From JAAZAI01 sp050942875 (lineage in GTDB: Bacteria > Verrucomicrobiota > Kiritimatiellia > RFP12 > UBA3636), in the NCBI GenBank assembly GCA_050942875.1, contig JBMNOD010000069.1:1-18396 (forward strand): a stretch of 18,396 nucleotides of DNA, given 5' to 3'. The notes below the pieces were generated by a model that was given only the letters and a program-made list of their open reading frames with translations, made no database searches and was not told the origin of the DNA. This document shows, in pieces, positions 1-7,156 of this stretch; position 1 is the first letter of the stretch; each line of letters begins with the position of its first letter. The position numbers were made by a program, and so were the translations under genes.

Positions 1-2
1 AC

Positions 3-2033
3 CCGCGCACGGCGGACACGGACGGCGACGGCTTCGACGACGCCTTCGAGGTCGCCCACGGCATGGACCCGATCACCCAGGAGGACTTCACGCCCGTCGA
101 GCCCGACGAAAACGGAAACGGGGTCATCGACATCTGGGAAGGCACATCGTACCTCTACGGCTTCACGGACGCCGACAACAACGGCTTCGACGACTGCTAC
201 GAGGCGTACCATCTCGAAACCGCCTCCGCCGGCAACTACGACGTCCGCGTGGACGTCTTCACGACCCGCAGCGCGGTGCTGACGTGGACGGCGACCAACG
301 AGACGCACGGCATCGTGCTTCTCCCCACGACGGGCACGTCCGTGCGCCTGCGCCTGCCGTTCGGCGCGGACACGCAGATCAGGCTGCTCCCTTCTCCGGA
401 GGGGACTGACCCGCCCGCTGGGGAATTGTGGAAGAGCCGCATGCGAGTTGCGTTCTCCCCTCGTTCAGGGCAGCGCCTGTTTGGCAACGCGCTGGTTTCC
501 CAGGACGCCATGATCGCGCACAAAGTCGTAGTTCAGGAACGTGCGATTGAACTTTTTGCCGCTTCCCCGGCAAGCGGCCCCCAGACGCTTTCATCGACGG
601 GAGGAGGCGCGCTCGGGCCAGGCACGGAGATCAAGGCGGGGATGTTTGAAGTCGTCTTTGCGGACAACTATCACGACGTGGGCGACGGAGTAGGGGCGTT
701 CACCGTGACGAACCATGTTGGCATGGGGGATGCCACCTACCATTGGATCTCGGAATTCGGAGACATGGAGCCGGATTCAGGAGTGGAGTCGTGGCTGACG
801 GTCGCCCGGTTGCCTGGACATGGGGAGGACATGACGGTCGTGACGACGGCGGAGCTTGATTCCGTTTCGCGAGTCGCCGTGACGAGCATCGTGGGGAAGT
901 GCATCTCGCGCGTGTTTTCCGCCTGCTTGTCAACGAACAACTTCTCCCCGCATCTTTACGAGACCAACTGTGTGACGGTCGTCTTGCCCGGCTGCGGGCA
1001 CACCCCAAATCCCGGGTGGCTGGAGATCGAGGTGGTTCGGAAAACCATCGGCGCGACGCAGCACGTGGCGAGCGTGGACATGAATCCGCAGACTCCCGCC
1101 ATCGACCGCTACCTCGACACGTCCGCTTTGGGAGGGCAGACGCTTTCGCTTTCATGGGACGGCATCGCGCAGGTTGACCTGCCGCAAGCCGAACATCCTG
1201 ATCGCTTCACCAGATATGACAAAAGCGTTCGTAGAATAATGCCGAAAGTTGAGCAAGACGAGCCGGTTCCGCATCCTTTCTATGACATTCGCGTTTGTCT
1301 TTGGAACCACGAAAAGACGGAAGTTTTGCACCAGCACCGTGAAACGGTCTTCATTCCGCAAGTTGTCAAAGTCTATCCTGTTCCTGGTATCGAATCATTG
1401 CTGGCGACGCCCCTTGTTTACACGAATGCCGACAATAGCGCAGCGACTTTGTACGCCGGAGCTGGAAGCGAAGCTGCTGTAGAGCAAATTTTGCTCGACA
1501 TGCCAAACTACATCATGGCGTTCGTGCCCGACTCCGTCAACCTGCGGATTGTCAACAGTGAACAACCGACCAGGGGAGGTCTCACGAACATTCTACTTAC
1601 AGATCAAGCCTCTGATGGCGACGATGTTTTGGGCGTTTGCATCAGTTTTGACCCCCGCAATTCATCGCCTTCGGATATAATTTTAATTAAGGGGAAAAGC
1701 ATAGGTGCTCTTTTGTTCGACTACTACCGTAACACTCCTGACTGCCCGGCCTTCTCGTCTGGATTGTCCGGTTCGGACTTCGCGACCTTGCTTGCCTACG
1801 TCTGCGTCCACGAGATCGGCCATGCACTGGGGCTTGTTGATCCTGCCGTGCTCGATGGCATTTCCAGAGCGTCACCACACAATTTCCGCGGAACGGGGGA
1901 CAACATTATGGATGAATTCATCACGAAAAACCTTTCGAACATTCTTTCTCCAAGCAAAACCAGATACTGGCGCAGGTACAACAGGTTCTACATGGAATTT
2001 TGTTTGCCGAAAAGAAAGTGGGGTGCGTTATGA
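3..2033 (+). CDS. Secreted metzincin-type zinc metalloprotease with Ca-binding repeats (5' partial)
   Basis: The reading frame is open to the window edge, so the true start and any signal peptide lie upstream; the first in-frame ATG is at 63 and residues are numbered from it. The N-terminus carries aspartate-rich, EF-hand or thrombospondin-3-like repeats (DTDGDGFDD just before Met1, DENGNGVID, DADNNGFDD), which usually bind calcium in exported proteins. A long beta-rich region of unknown family follows (about 55-480). The C-terminus holds HEIGHALGLVD at 583-593, the metzincin HExxHxxGxxD zinc motif (ligands His583, His587, Asp593, catalytic Glu584), and NIMD with Met616 as a plausible Met-turn. 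An aspartate third ligand is known from snapalysin-type metzincins. The middle region (about 315-465) recurs in the fragment at 3559-4134. The stop overlaps the next ATG (ATGA), indicating translational coupling. Substrate unknown; the protease call is strong, the subfamily is not. Confidence 0.8.
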   Translation, partial: PRTADTDGDGFDDAFEVAHGMDPITQEDFTPVEPDENGNGVIDIWEGTSYLYGFTDADNNGFDDCYEAYHLETASAGNYDVRVDVFTTRSAVLTWTATNETHGIVLLPTTGTSVRLRLPFGADTQIRLLPSPEGTDPPAGELWKSRMRVAFSPRSGQRLFGNALVSQDAMIAHKVVVQERAIELFAASPASGPQTLSSTGGGALGPGTEIKAGMFEVVFADNYHDVGDGVGAFTVTNHVGMGDATYHWISEFGDMEPDSGVESWLTVARLPGHGEDMTVVTTAELDSVSRVAVTSIVGKCISRVFSACLSTNNFSPHLYETNCVTVVLPGCGHTPNPGWLEIEVVRKTIGATQHVASVDMNPQTPAIDRYLDTSALGGQTLSLSWDGIAQVDLPQAEHPDRFTRYDKSVRRIMPKVEQDEPVPHPFYDIRVCLWNHEKTEVLHQHRETVFIPQVVKVYPVPGIESLLATPLVYTNADNSAATLYAGAGSEAAVEQILLDMPNYIMAFVPDSVNLRIVNSEQPTRGGLTNILLTDQASDGDDVLGVCISFDPRNSSPSDIILIKGKSIGALLFDYYRNTPDCPAFSSGLSGSDFATLLAYVCVHEIGHALGLVDPAVLDGISRASPHNFRGTGDNIMDEFITKNLSNILSPSKTRYWRRYNRFYMEFCLPKRKWGAL

Positions 2034-2797
2034 AATTAAAGACAGTGTTGACCTTGGCGGCAGCCTCGCTGCTTGCCGCGAGCGTGGCCGTCGTGGCGGT
2101 TCAAGATCCAGAAGAGGAAGACGGGAATCAATGGAGTCCCGAGCTTAGGGCCAGGATTCGCGCGCGCCAGTCGCCAATTCCCCTTCAGGCGGCGGTGTGC
2201 GACACGATTGGCATCGGGAGGGTGGCCAGTGTGTCCACGAACAGGTGGGATGAGATCGTCCGATTCGACGACATCCAGTATTGGATCGGCGACCCGGGCT
2301 CGAACACCTTGTCCGTCATCGCTGGTTTCAGCGGTCTCGTTGTGACGAACACCCCCGTGGTGTTCTTCGCGACGCGGTATGCCCTCCCATCGGGCTTTCA
2401 TTCGGCGGGAGAGCCTCGTTTTTACCTTCTTTTCAGGATGCCTGAATGGAGGCAGAGGTTGCAGGCTGTGGATCCGCAGTTGTACGACAACGATCGGTCT
2501 TGGTTCTATGCGACATCGGAAAACGCCGATCTCATGGCCTATGCCTCCAATCTTGTCGAAGCCGCCCAAATATCAACAAACCGGCTCCATTACTACCAGC
2601 AGATACGCGATGGAGTCAGGCTGCATCCCGCCGAATCCCGAATCCATATTGATTCCGATGTTTCTTTTGTCAACTGCCGCTATTGGATGCCGACAAATTT
2701 CATGCTCGAAGTCTGGTCAGATCCGTTGCTGCCTGCCGTGCCACGTGCCGACGTCAACAACAACCACAAGATTGTAACAGACTTGTGGCTGCCTTGA
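2030..2797 (+). CDS. Secreted protein of unknown function, twin A (possible NTR/TIMP-like OB fold)
   Basis: I chose the ATG at 2030 because it overlaps the protease stop as ATGA, begins a clear signal peptide (MKLKTVLTLAAASLLAASVAVVA), and is the exact counterpart of the twin's start at 2807. The mature protein has about 230 residues and no family I recognise with certainty. Features seen: AVCDTIGIGRV, then an alternating beta-strand stretch with FDDIQYWIGDPG and a VVFFATRYALP strand, and a C-terminal half with YDNDRSWFYAT, NCRYWMPTNFM and EVWSDPLLP. Two cysteines are shared with the twin and could form a disulphide. The pattern cysteine, short strand, 'fxVxxxWxGdp', 'vvffa' loosely resembles bacterial NTR/TIMP-like OB-fold domains; this is inference. 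Coupling to the metzincin suggests a related job such as chaperone, inhibitor or substrate. Confidence 0.75.
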   Translation: MKLKTVLTLAAASLLAASVAVVAVQDPEEEDGNQWSPELRARIRARQSPIPLQAAVCDTIGIGRVASVSTNRWDEIVRFDDIQYWIGDPGSNTLSVIAGFSGLVVTNTPVVFFATRYALPSGFHSAGEPRFYLLFRMPEWRQRLQAVDPQLYDNDRSWFYATSENADLMAYASNLVEAAQISTNRLHYYQQIRDGVRLHPAESRIHIDSDVSFVNCRYWMPTNFMLEVWSDPLLPAVPRADVNNNHKIVTDLWLP

Positions 2798-2806
2798 GAG
2801 GGGGGC

Positions 2807-3571
2807 ATGAAATTAAAGACAGTGTTGACCTTGGCGGCAGCCTCGCTGCTTGCCGCGAGCGTGGCCGTCGTGGCGGTTCAAGATCCAGAAGAGGAAGACG
2901 GAAGCCGATGGATCCCCGAGTTTAGGGCAAGGATCCGAGCGCAGCAGTCGCCCATTCCCCTTCAGGCGGCGGTGTGCGACACGATTGGCATCGGAAGGGT
3001 GGCCTGTGTGTCCTCGAACAGGTGGGATGAGATCGTCCGATTCGACGACATCCAGTATTGGATCGGCGACCCGGGCTCGAACACCTTGTCCGTCATCGCT
3101 GGTTTCGGCGGACTCGTTGTGACGAACACCCCCGTGGTGTTCTTCGCGACCAGCTACGCCCTGCCAAACTATTACCTGGGAACGGCGGCGCGACTCTCCC
3201 TTCTTTTTAAAATGCCCGACTACCGGCAGAGTCAAACGCCTCGCGAACCCTGGTTTTACGACAACGAACGTTCGTGGTTCTACGCCACGCCGGAAAACGG
3301 GGGGCTTGTCGCCTATGCGTCCAACCTCGTCGTCGCGGCGCAGATTTCCACCAATCGGCTGACCTACTACGAACTGCTGCGGGACGGCTTCAGGCTGAAT
3401 CCCCCCGAATCCAGAATGCACATCGACTCCGAAGTGGCGTTCATAGGCTGCCGGTTTTGGATGCCAACCAACTTCATGGCTGAAGTCTGGTCAGATCCGT
3501 TGCTGCCAACTTATCTTGGCGATATCATAAACAACTATCATAAGATTTTAACAGGCCGGTGGTTGCCTTGA
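2807..3571 (+). CDS. Secreted protein of unknown function, twin B (tandem paralogue)
   Basis: A paralogue of the preceding gene, nine bases downstream, with a purine-rich ribosome binding site (GAGAGGGGGG) one base before its ATG. The signal peptide is identical to twin A's. Base identity is perfect for the first 96 bases and remains very high to position 3150, at a constant 777-base offset. Beyond that the two genes differ at many synonymous sites although the protein stays similar (YDNERSWFYAT, CRFWMPTNFM, EVWSDPLLP). This copy has one extra cysteine (GRVACVS). The same speculative OB-fold resemblance applies. It probably shares a transcript with the protease and twin A. Its stop is overlapped by the frame of the degenerate protease fragment that follows. 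Confidence 0.75.
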   Translation: MKLKTVLTLAAASLLAASVAVVAVQDPEEEDGSRWIPEFRARIRAQQSPIPLQAAVCDTIGIGRVACVSSNRWDEIVRFDDIQYWIGDPGSNTLSVIAGFGGLVVTNTPVVFFATSYALPNYYLGTAARLSLLFKMPDYRQSQTPREPWFYDNERSWFYATPENGGLVAYASNLVVAAQISTNRLTYYELLRDGFRLNPPESRMHIDSEVAFIGCRFWMPTNFMAEVWSDPLLPTYLGDIINNYHKILTGRWLP

Positions 3572-4134
3572 TGCTTGGCTTCTCCGTGACGCTCCCCGGT
3601 TGCGCCCACCAGAACGACGACGGATGGCTGGAAGCCGAAGTCGTCCGGGAAACGACCGCAGGCGCACAGCATGTGGCGTGGATCGACCTGCTTCCCGACA
3701 CCCAGGCCATGGATCAACGCGTGAAGACGACGGAACTTGCAAGCCAGAACACGTTTTCATGGGACGGCATCGCGCAGGCGGACCTTCCGCTTGCCGACCA
3801 TCCCGAAACGTTTGAACACGGCAGCCATCCCTTCAAGCTGGCCGCCCCGGCGGTGGAGGAGGGGCGGCCCGTGCCGCCGCCCTGCGTCACCCTCGTGGTG
3901 CGGCTCTGGACCCCCGGGAAGACCGAGGTCGTTGCCGAAGCCAGGCGGAAGATCCACGTCCCGCAAGTCGTGCAGGTGTTTTGGGAACCGGAAGCCGAGT
4001 CGCTGTTCCGGTCGCCCCTGGTCTGCACCGCGCCGAATGCCCCCGGCTTGTCGTTCACTTCCGGTTGCGGCGGATCATCTCGATCCGCTGCTGCACGCAG
4101 GCGGCGCTGCGCAAGGCGTCCGGCGGGGTGTTGA
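3559..4134 (+). pseudogene. Truncated paralogue of the metzincin middle domain
   Basis: The translated frame (GTG at 3559, or ATG at 3571 overlapping the twin B stop) closely matches the central part of the upstream protease. Paired segments are LPGCAHQNDDGWLEAEVVRE with LPGCGHTPNPGWLEIEVVRK, SWDGIAQADLP with SWDGIAQVDLP, and PQVVQVFWEPEAESLFRSPL with PQVVKVYPVPGIESLLATPL. The N-terminal calcium repeats and the whole HExxH catalytic domain are missing. Similarity fades near 4040-4060, the 3' end of the converging GH130 gene; the last 80 bases of the frame simply read through that gene antisense. I interpret it as a remnant of a second protease copy cut by deletion. A short functional standalone domain is possible but less likely, since the frame has no signal peptide. 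Confidence 0.65.
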
Positions 4135-5218
4135 CGACATAGTCCAACATCTGATCCACGCTCGTGGTGGCCACGTGAATGCGCGTGTCGCTCGACCCGT
4201 AGTAAATGAAAATCGATCCGTCGGAACGACAAACCCAGCCATTGGAAAAGAGCACGTTGGAGCAATCGCCGACCCGTTCGCCGCCCCGTGGAGCAAGCAG
4301 ATAGCCTCCGGGTTGGTGCGTCATGCGGGTTGGATCGTCAAGCGCGCAAAGGAACGCGTAGAGGACGTAGCGCATGCCGGCGGCGGTGTCGCGCACGCCA
4401 TGGGCCAAATGCAGCCATCCTTTCGGCGTCTTGATCGGCGACGGGCCCAGCCCGTTCTTGCCCTCCTTGATGGTGTGGTAGATGCGTCGGTCGAGCACCG
4501 TCTCTTCGTCGACGACGGCATGCGCGAGGTCGTCGCACAGCGCCCACCCGATGCCGGGGCCGGACCCGGTGGCCGAGAACGAATTGAGCGGACGCGTGTA
4601 GAGCAGATACTTCCCTTTGACAAACTCCGGGTGCAGCGTCACGTTGCGCTGCTGGGGCGATCGGCTTTGCAGGTCGGGCAGGCGCTCCCACGACACCAGG
4701 TCCTTCGTGCGGGCGATGCCCGCCGAGGCAACGGCGCTTGATTCATCGCCTGGCTTGGCGTCCGCGGCTTTCCGCTCGGCGCAGAAGAAGCCGTAAATCC
4801 AGCCGTCCTCATGCTTGACCAGGCGCATGTCGTAGACGTTGGTTTCGGGGTCGCCGGGGATCTCCGGCATCACGACAGGCTCGGGCCAGAAGCGGAAGTT
4901 GTCGATGCCATTGTCGGATTCCGCGACGGCGAAGAACGACTTGCGGTCAACGCCTTCGACGCGGGTCATCAGCACGATCTTGCCGTCCCGCTCCATTGCG
5001 CCCGTGTTCATGATCGAGTTCACGCCGAGTCGTTCCTGCTTGAGGGGATTGGACGCCGGACTCAGATCGAAACGCCAATCCAGCGGCACGTGATTCGCCG
5101 TCAACACCGGATGGGTGTAACGATCGACAATCCCGTTGTACCACGACTCGTCCAGGGTGTTGGGGCGTGCAAGCAATGCCGCATGGGCGGCTTTGAAGGA
5201 CTCGAAACGTGTGTTCAT
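4055..5218 (-). CDS. GH130 4-O-beta-D-mannosyl-D-glucose phosphorylase
   Basis: A 387-residue protein that strongly resembles Bacteroides-type mannosylglucose phosphorylase (GH130 subfamily 1), which phosphorolyses Man-beta-1,4-Glc to mannose-1-phosphate and glucose in beta-mannan breakdown. Recognisable blocks are ITRY/VDRYTHPVLTA, ARVEGVDRKSFFAVAES, NGIDNFRFW, NVYDMRL (Asp130, the proposed general acid), HEDGWIYGFFCAER, AGIARTKDLVSWERLPDL, QRNVTLHPEFV, YHTIKEGKNGLGP, KTPKGWLHLAHGVR, NVLFSNGW and YYGSSDTRIHVATT. Together these form the five-bladed propeller. I chose the ATG at 5218 (MNTRFESF) over the upstream in-frame start because it fits the family N-terminus and follows a GAGAG ribosome binding site. 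No signal peptide is present, so it is cytoplasmic. It lies 13 bases after a 47-residue membrane peptide ORF, under a likely promoter at 5453-5424. Confidence 0.93.
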   Translation of the reverse strand: MNTRFESFKAAHAALLARPNTLDESWYNGIVDRYTHPVLTANHVPLDWRFDLSPASNPLKQERLGVNSIMNTGAMERDGKIVLMTRVEGVDRKSFFAVAESDNGIDNFRFWPEPVVMPEIPGDPETNVYDMRLVKHEDGWIYGFFCAERKAADAKPGDESSAVASAGIARTKDLVSWERLPDLQSRSPQQRNVTLHPEFVKGKYLLYTRPLNSFSATGSGPGIGWALCDDLAHAVVDEETVLDRRIYHTIKEGKNGLGPSPIKTPKGWLHLAHGVRDTAAGMRYVLYAFLCALDDPTRMTHQPGGYLLAPRGGERVGDCSNVLFSNGWVCRSDGSIFIYYGSSDTRIHVATTSVDQMLDYVVNTPPDALRSAACVQQRIEMIRRNRK

Positions 5219-5231
5219 TGCATGGATTCTC

Positions 5232-5375
5232 TCAAGTTGAAGATTTCCGTTCCGCATCGTGACGGGCGTTCAAAATCGCGCGGGTCTCGGTCTTCATCTG
5301 GTGGTCGGCCGTGAACCGCCACGCGAACCAGACCGTCAGGATGGAGAAGATGTCGTTTGTTTTCGTTCGGCGCAT
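5232..5375 (-). CDS. 47-residue membrane peptide upstream of GH130
   Basis: This short ORF starts at the ATG at 5375, preceded by AAGG about nine bases upstream, and ends 13 bases before the GH130 start. Third codon positions are strongly G/C-biased (runs of ATC, TTC, CTG, GTC, AAG, GAG, CAG codons), which suggests real coding sequence. The peptide has a basic N-terminus (MRRTKTND), one hydrophobic aromatic segment (IFSILTVWFAWRFTA) that could span the membrane, and a charged C-terminal tail. No family is recognised. By position it could be an accessory peptide for a sugar transporter or a coupling leader for GH130. The overlapping frame of the longer ORF ending at 5215 looks less gene-like here. 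Confidence 0.5.
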   Translation of the reverse strand: MRRTKTNDIFSILTVWFAWRFTADHQMKTETRAILNARHDAERKSST

Positions 5376-5423
5376 TGGGCTTGCCTTGTGTCCGCCCTTG
5401 ACGCAATTCACCTTGTCGCAAAC

Positions 5424-5453
5424 GTTGTAGCACATCTCGAAAAACGACGTCAA
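5424..5453 (-). promoter_or_regulatory. Sigma70-like promoter for the 47-aa peptide and GH130
   Basis: On the minus strand TTGACG (5453-5448) and TACAAC (5429-5424) are separated by 18 bases. The predicted start of transcription is about 40 bases before the 47-residue ORF, which has its own ribosome binding site. A TTTGCGACAAGG stretch follows the -10 box; its core TTGTCGCAA also occurs upstream of the gene at 7157. Confidence 0.45.
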
Positions 5454-5463
5454 GCGTTATTTT

Positions 5464-5526
5464 GGACCTGGCACTTGGCACTTGAAACTTGACAGGGCCG
5501 GGGGCTGGGGGTTGGCGGCCAGCGGC
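5464..5526. repeat. Heptamer-phased degenerate repeat array
   Basis: Nine consecutive 7-base units run in one register: GGACCTG, GCACTTG, GCACTTG, AAACTTG, ACAGGGC, CGGGGGC, TGGGGGT, TGGCGGC, CAGCGGC. The array switches motif midway while keeping the 7-base step. It lies inside the frame of the signal-peptide ORF starting at 5610. Confidence 0.6.
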
Positions 5527-5621
5527 GGGCGACGCCGGTTCCTGGGCGGAAGCCTGGGGGCTTCCGGCGACGAGCGGCGCAGAAAGGGAAAACGCGAGGA
5601 GGTGTTTCATGGCGGGCCTTT

Positions 5622-6761
5622 TCAGAGAGGGAGTTCCGCGGCGGCAAGCTGCGTCCAGTCCCCCGCATTGACGTTGAAGTAGATGCGGCGGCTGTCAGGA
5701 CTGAAAACGGGATGCAGGTGGGAGCGCCGCCAGGAGGTGGCGCCACGCGTGTCGACGCCACGGAAGACGCGGGCGCTCGTTGCGGTGGCAGGATCCGTGG
5801 CATCGGCGACGGTGACGACGCGGATGCCTGTCTGTTCGAACGTCTCCTTGTCCTCTTTGCCGTCGCTCGTGAAGAGACGTCCGTCGGGCGAGAAGGACGG
5901 GTGGTCGGTCGGAATGGCGGCAAGGTGCGACACGGCCCCTGTCGCGACGTCCTGGACCAGATTGCCCTTTTCCAGGATGCCGCCGCCGTCCGGGCGCCAT
6001 GACGGATGCCCCCATTGCTCAAAGAAGCGAAGCGGGCGGCCGGTTTCAAGGTCGACGACAACCTTCCCCTCGCGAATGCTGACGCGCCAGCCACGCCAGT
6101 CGTCGCCACCCATGCCGCGCGACAGCTTGAAGAAGGCGCGTCGTCCATCATGGCTCAAGACCGGGAAGAACACGGAGGACGGCCCATCGGGGCCAAACGT
6201 GCGATGAAGCCAGTCGGCTGGCGCGGCGGCCGTCGCGGCCTCCAGCGTGCAGACGGTCCGAAACTCGCCCGTCTCGACATTCACGAGGACGAAATCGCGA
6301 TGCGTCCCGGGATTCCAATGGCATCCATAGATGGGAACCCACGGGACGAGCGGGTTCGCGCAGGGCGTGCCGAACCCGAGCTGCCAATTCTCCGCCAGAA
6401 CGCGACGGCGTCCGCCATCCCGCTCCCAGGCCATGACCCGCCAATGCGTCCCGACATGCTCGTGGTAGGCCACAAAGCGGCTTCCGAGCACCCACTGCTG
6501 GCAGACGCCGCGGTGCGCGTCCTCGGTCTGGAGGCCCGGCGCCGCGATGCGTTCCTCGCCGGTGCGCCGGTCGAGGACGACGAGGTCGCCCCGTTCGCCG
6601 GAACGCTCGCGGGAGGCGAAGAAGACGACATGGCGCCCGTCCGGGCTTTCCGGCGAAAGATTGAAGTAGGAATGGAACGTATGGCGCCCGGGAACGGTGG
6701 ATGCGGGGCGGACAACGGCCGCCCCCCAGGCTGCAGCATTTGAAACGTGGATGGAGTCCAT
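5622..6761 (-). CDS. Cytoplasmic beta-propeller protein, oligogalacturonate-lyase/TolB-like
   Basis: A 379-residue protein built of WD40/TolB-type propeller blades. Blade signatures include SPDGRHVVFFASRE, GDLVVLDRRTGEER, DFVLVNVETGEF, LSHDGRRAFFKLS, FSPDGRLFTSDGKED and, near the end, HLHPVFSPDSRRIYFNVNAGD. The layout and the histidine-rich motifs resemble proteins annotated as oligogalacturonate lyase-like (PL22) in PVC and Bacteroidota genomes, but I cannot identify the PL22 metal site with confidence, so lyase activity is inference. No signal peptide follows the chosen ATG at 6761 and no strong ribosome binding site precedes it. It starts 25 bases after the stop of a 28-residue membrane peptide and probably belongs to the same transcript, with GH130 downstream, suggesting plant-polysaccharide use. 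Confidence 0.65.
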   Translation of the reverse strand: MDSIHVSNAAAWGAAVVRPASTVPGRHTFHSYFNLSPESPDGRHVVFFASRERSGERGDLVVLDRRTGEERIAAPGLQTEDAHRGVCQQWVLGSRFVAYHEHVGTHWRVMAWERDGGRRRVLAENWQLGFGTPCANPLVPWVPIYGCHWNPGTHRDFVLVNVETGEFRTVCTLEAATAAAPADWLHRTFGPDGPSSVFFPVLSHDGRRAFFKLSRGMGGDDWRGWRVSIREGKVVVDLETGRPLRFFEQWGHPSWRPDGGGILEKGNLVQDVATGAVSHLAAIPTDHPSFSPDGRLFTSDGKEDKETFEQTGIRVVTVADATDPATATSARVFRGVDTRGATSWRRSHLHPVFSPDSRRIYFNVNAGDWTQLAAAELPL

Positions 6762-6786
6762 TTTGGCCCGAACGAAGAAGTTGAAT

Positions 6787-6873
6787 TTACCGGATGACGA
6801 TGATTCCGGCGCCCGCGAACGACGCGGCGAGCGCCATGACGCATGCCCATGTGAACCGTAAAGGTGCCTTCAT
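6787..6873 (-). CDS. 28-residue hydrophobic micro-protein
   Basis: A tiny ORF from the ATG at 6873 to the TAA at 6787. It has the best ribosome binding site of this cluster (AGGAAATAAGG close upstream). The product has a short basic start (MKAPLRFT) followed by one hydrophobic segment (WACVMALAASFAGAGIIVIR) that reaches the C-terminus, fitting a single membrane span or an uncleaved leader. It is the first ORF of the minus-strand unit, 25 bases before the beta-propeller gene. No family is recognised. It may be a translated leader rather than a functional protein. Confidence 0.4.
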   Translation of the reverse strand: MKAPLRFTWACVMALAASFAGAGIIVIR

Positions 6874-7044
6874 TGCCTTATTTCCTTTCCTGCGTTCAGA
6901 TTTTCAGTGATTAAAAGAAACTTCCACCTGCATCCGCTTGCCCTTTTTGTACCATATGCCGCAGGCGATTGAAAGTTCTTAATCCCAGGCGTACACAACG
7001 ACGGCACGGACCATTCGCATGTCGGCTGGGCGCCTGGGCGAAAC

Positions 7045-7093
7045 CTTTGTCGCAACCTTCGTGTCGTTTGTCGATCTGCGAACGACTTGCGAC
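7045..7093. repeat. Heptamer-phased inverted element upstream of the 911-aa gene
   Basis: Seven units in 7-base register, most ending in GTC or GAC: CTTTGTC, GCAACCT, TCGTGTC, GTTTGTC, GATCTGC, GAACGAC, TTGCGAC. The outer TGTCGCAA (7048-7055) and TTGCGACA (7087-7094) form an 8-base inverted pair. It sits 27 bases before the -35 box at 7121, so it is either an operator or another member of the heptamer repeats. The rest of 6874-7120 shows no gene. Confidence 0.4.
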
Positions 7094-7120
7094 AGGCCGA
7101 TCGCCAGATGCTTTTTCCGT

Positions 7121-7150
7121 TTGACGCACAAACCGGAGCTGGTGTAATCT
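7121..7150 (+). promoter_or_regulatory. Sigma70-like promoter predicting a leaderless mRNA
   Basis: TTGACG (7121-7126), an 18-base spacer and TAATCT (7145-7150). Only six bases (TGCCGT) separate the -10 box from the ATG at 7157, so transcription should begin at or next to the start codon. The nearest GGAG is about 20 bases upstream, too far to act as a ribosome binding site. Confidence 0.55.
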
Positions 7151-7156
7151 TGCCGT

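Larger units (their letters stand above)
5215..5610 (-). pseudogene. Signal-peptide ORF apparently truncated by a heptamer repeat
   Basis: The start is convincing: ATG at 5610, 12 bases after the beta-propeller stop, with an AAAAGG ribosome binding site. It encodes a signal peptide (MKHLLAFSLSAPLVAGSPQASA) with plausible codon use for about 30 residues. From about residue 29 the frame is a translation of the heptamer array (5526-5464). After that it crosses a promoter-like sequence and runs out of frame through the 47-residue ORF. I read it as an exported protein whose body was lost. Against this, the 131-residue frame stays open and its TGA overlaps the GH130 ATG as ATGA, so a real fast-evolving gene cannot be excluded. 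Confidence 0.35.
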
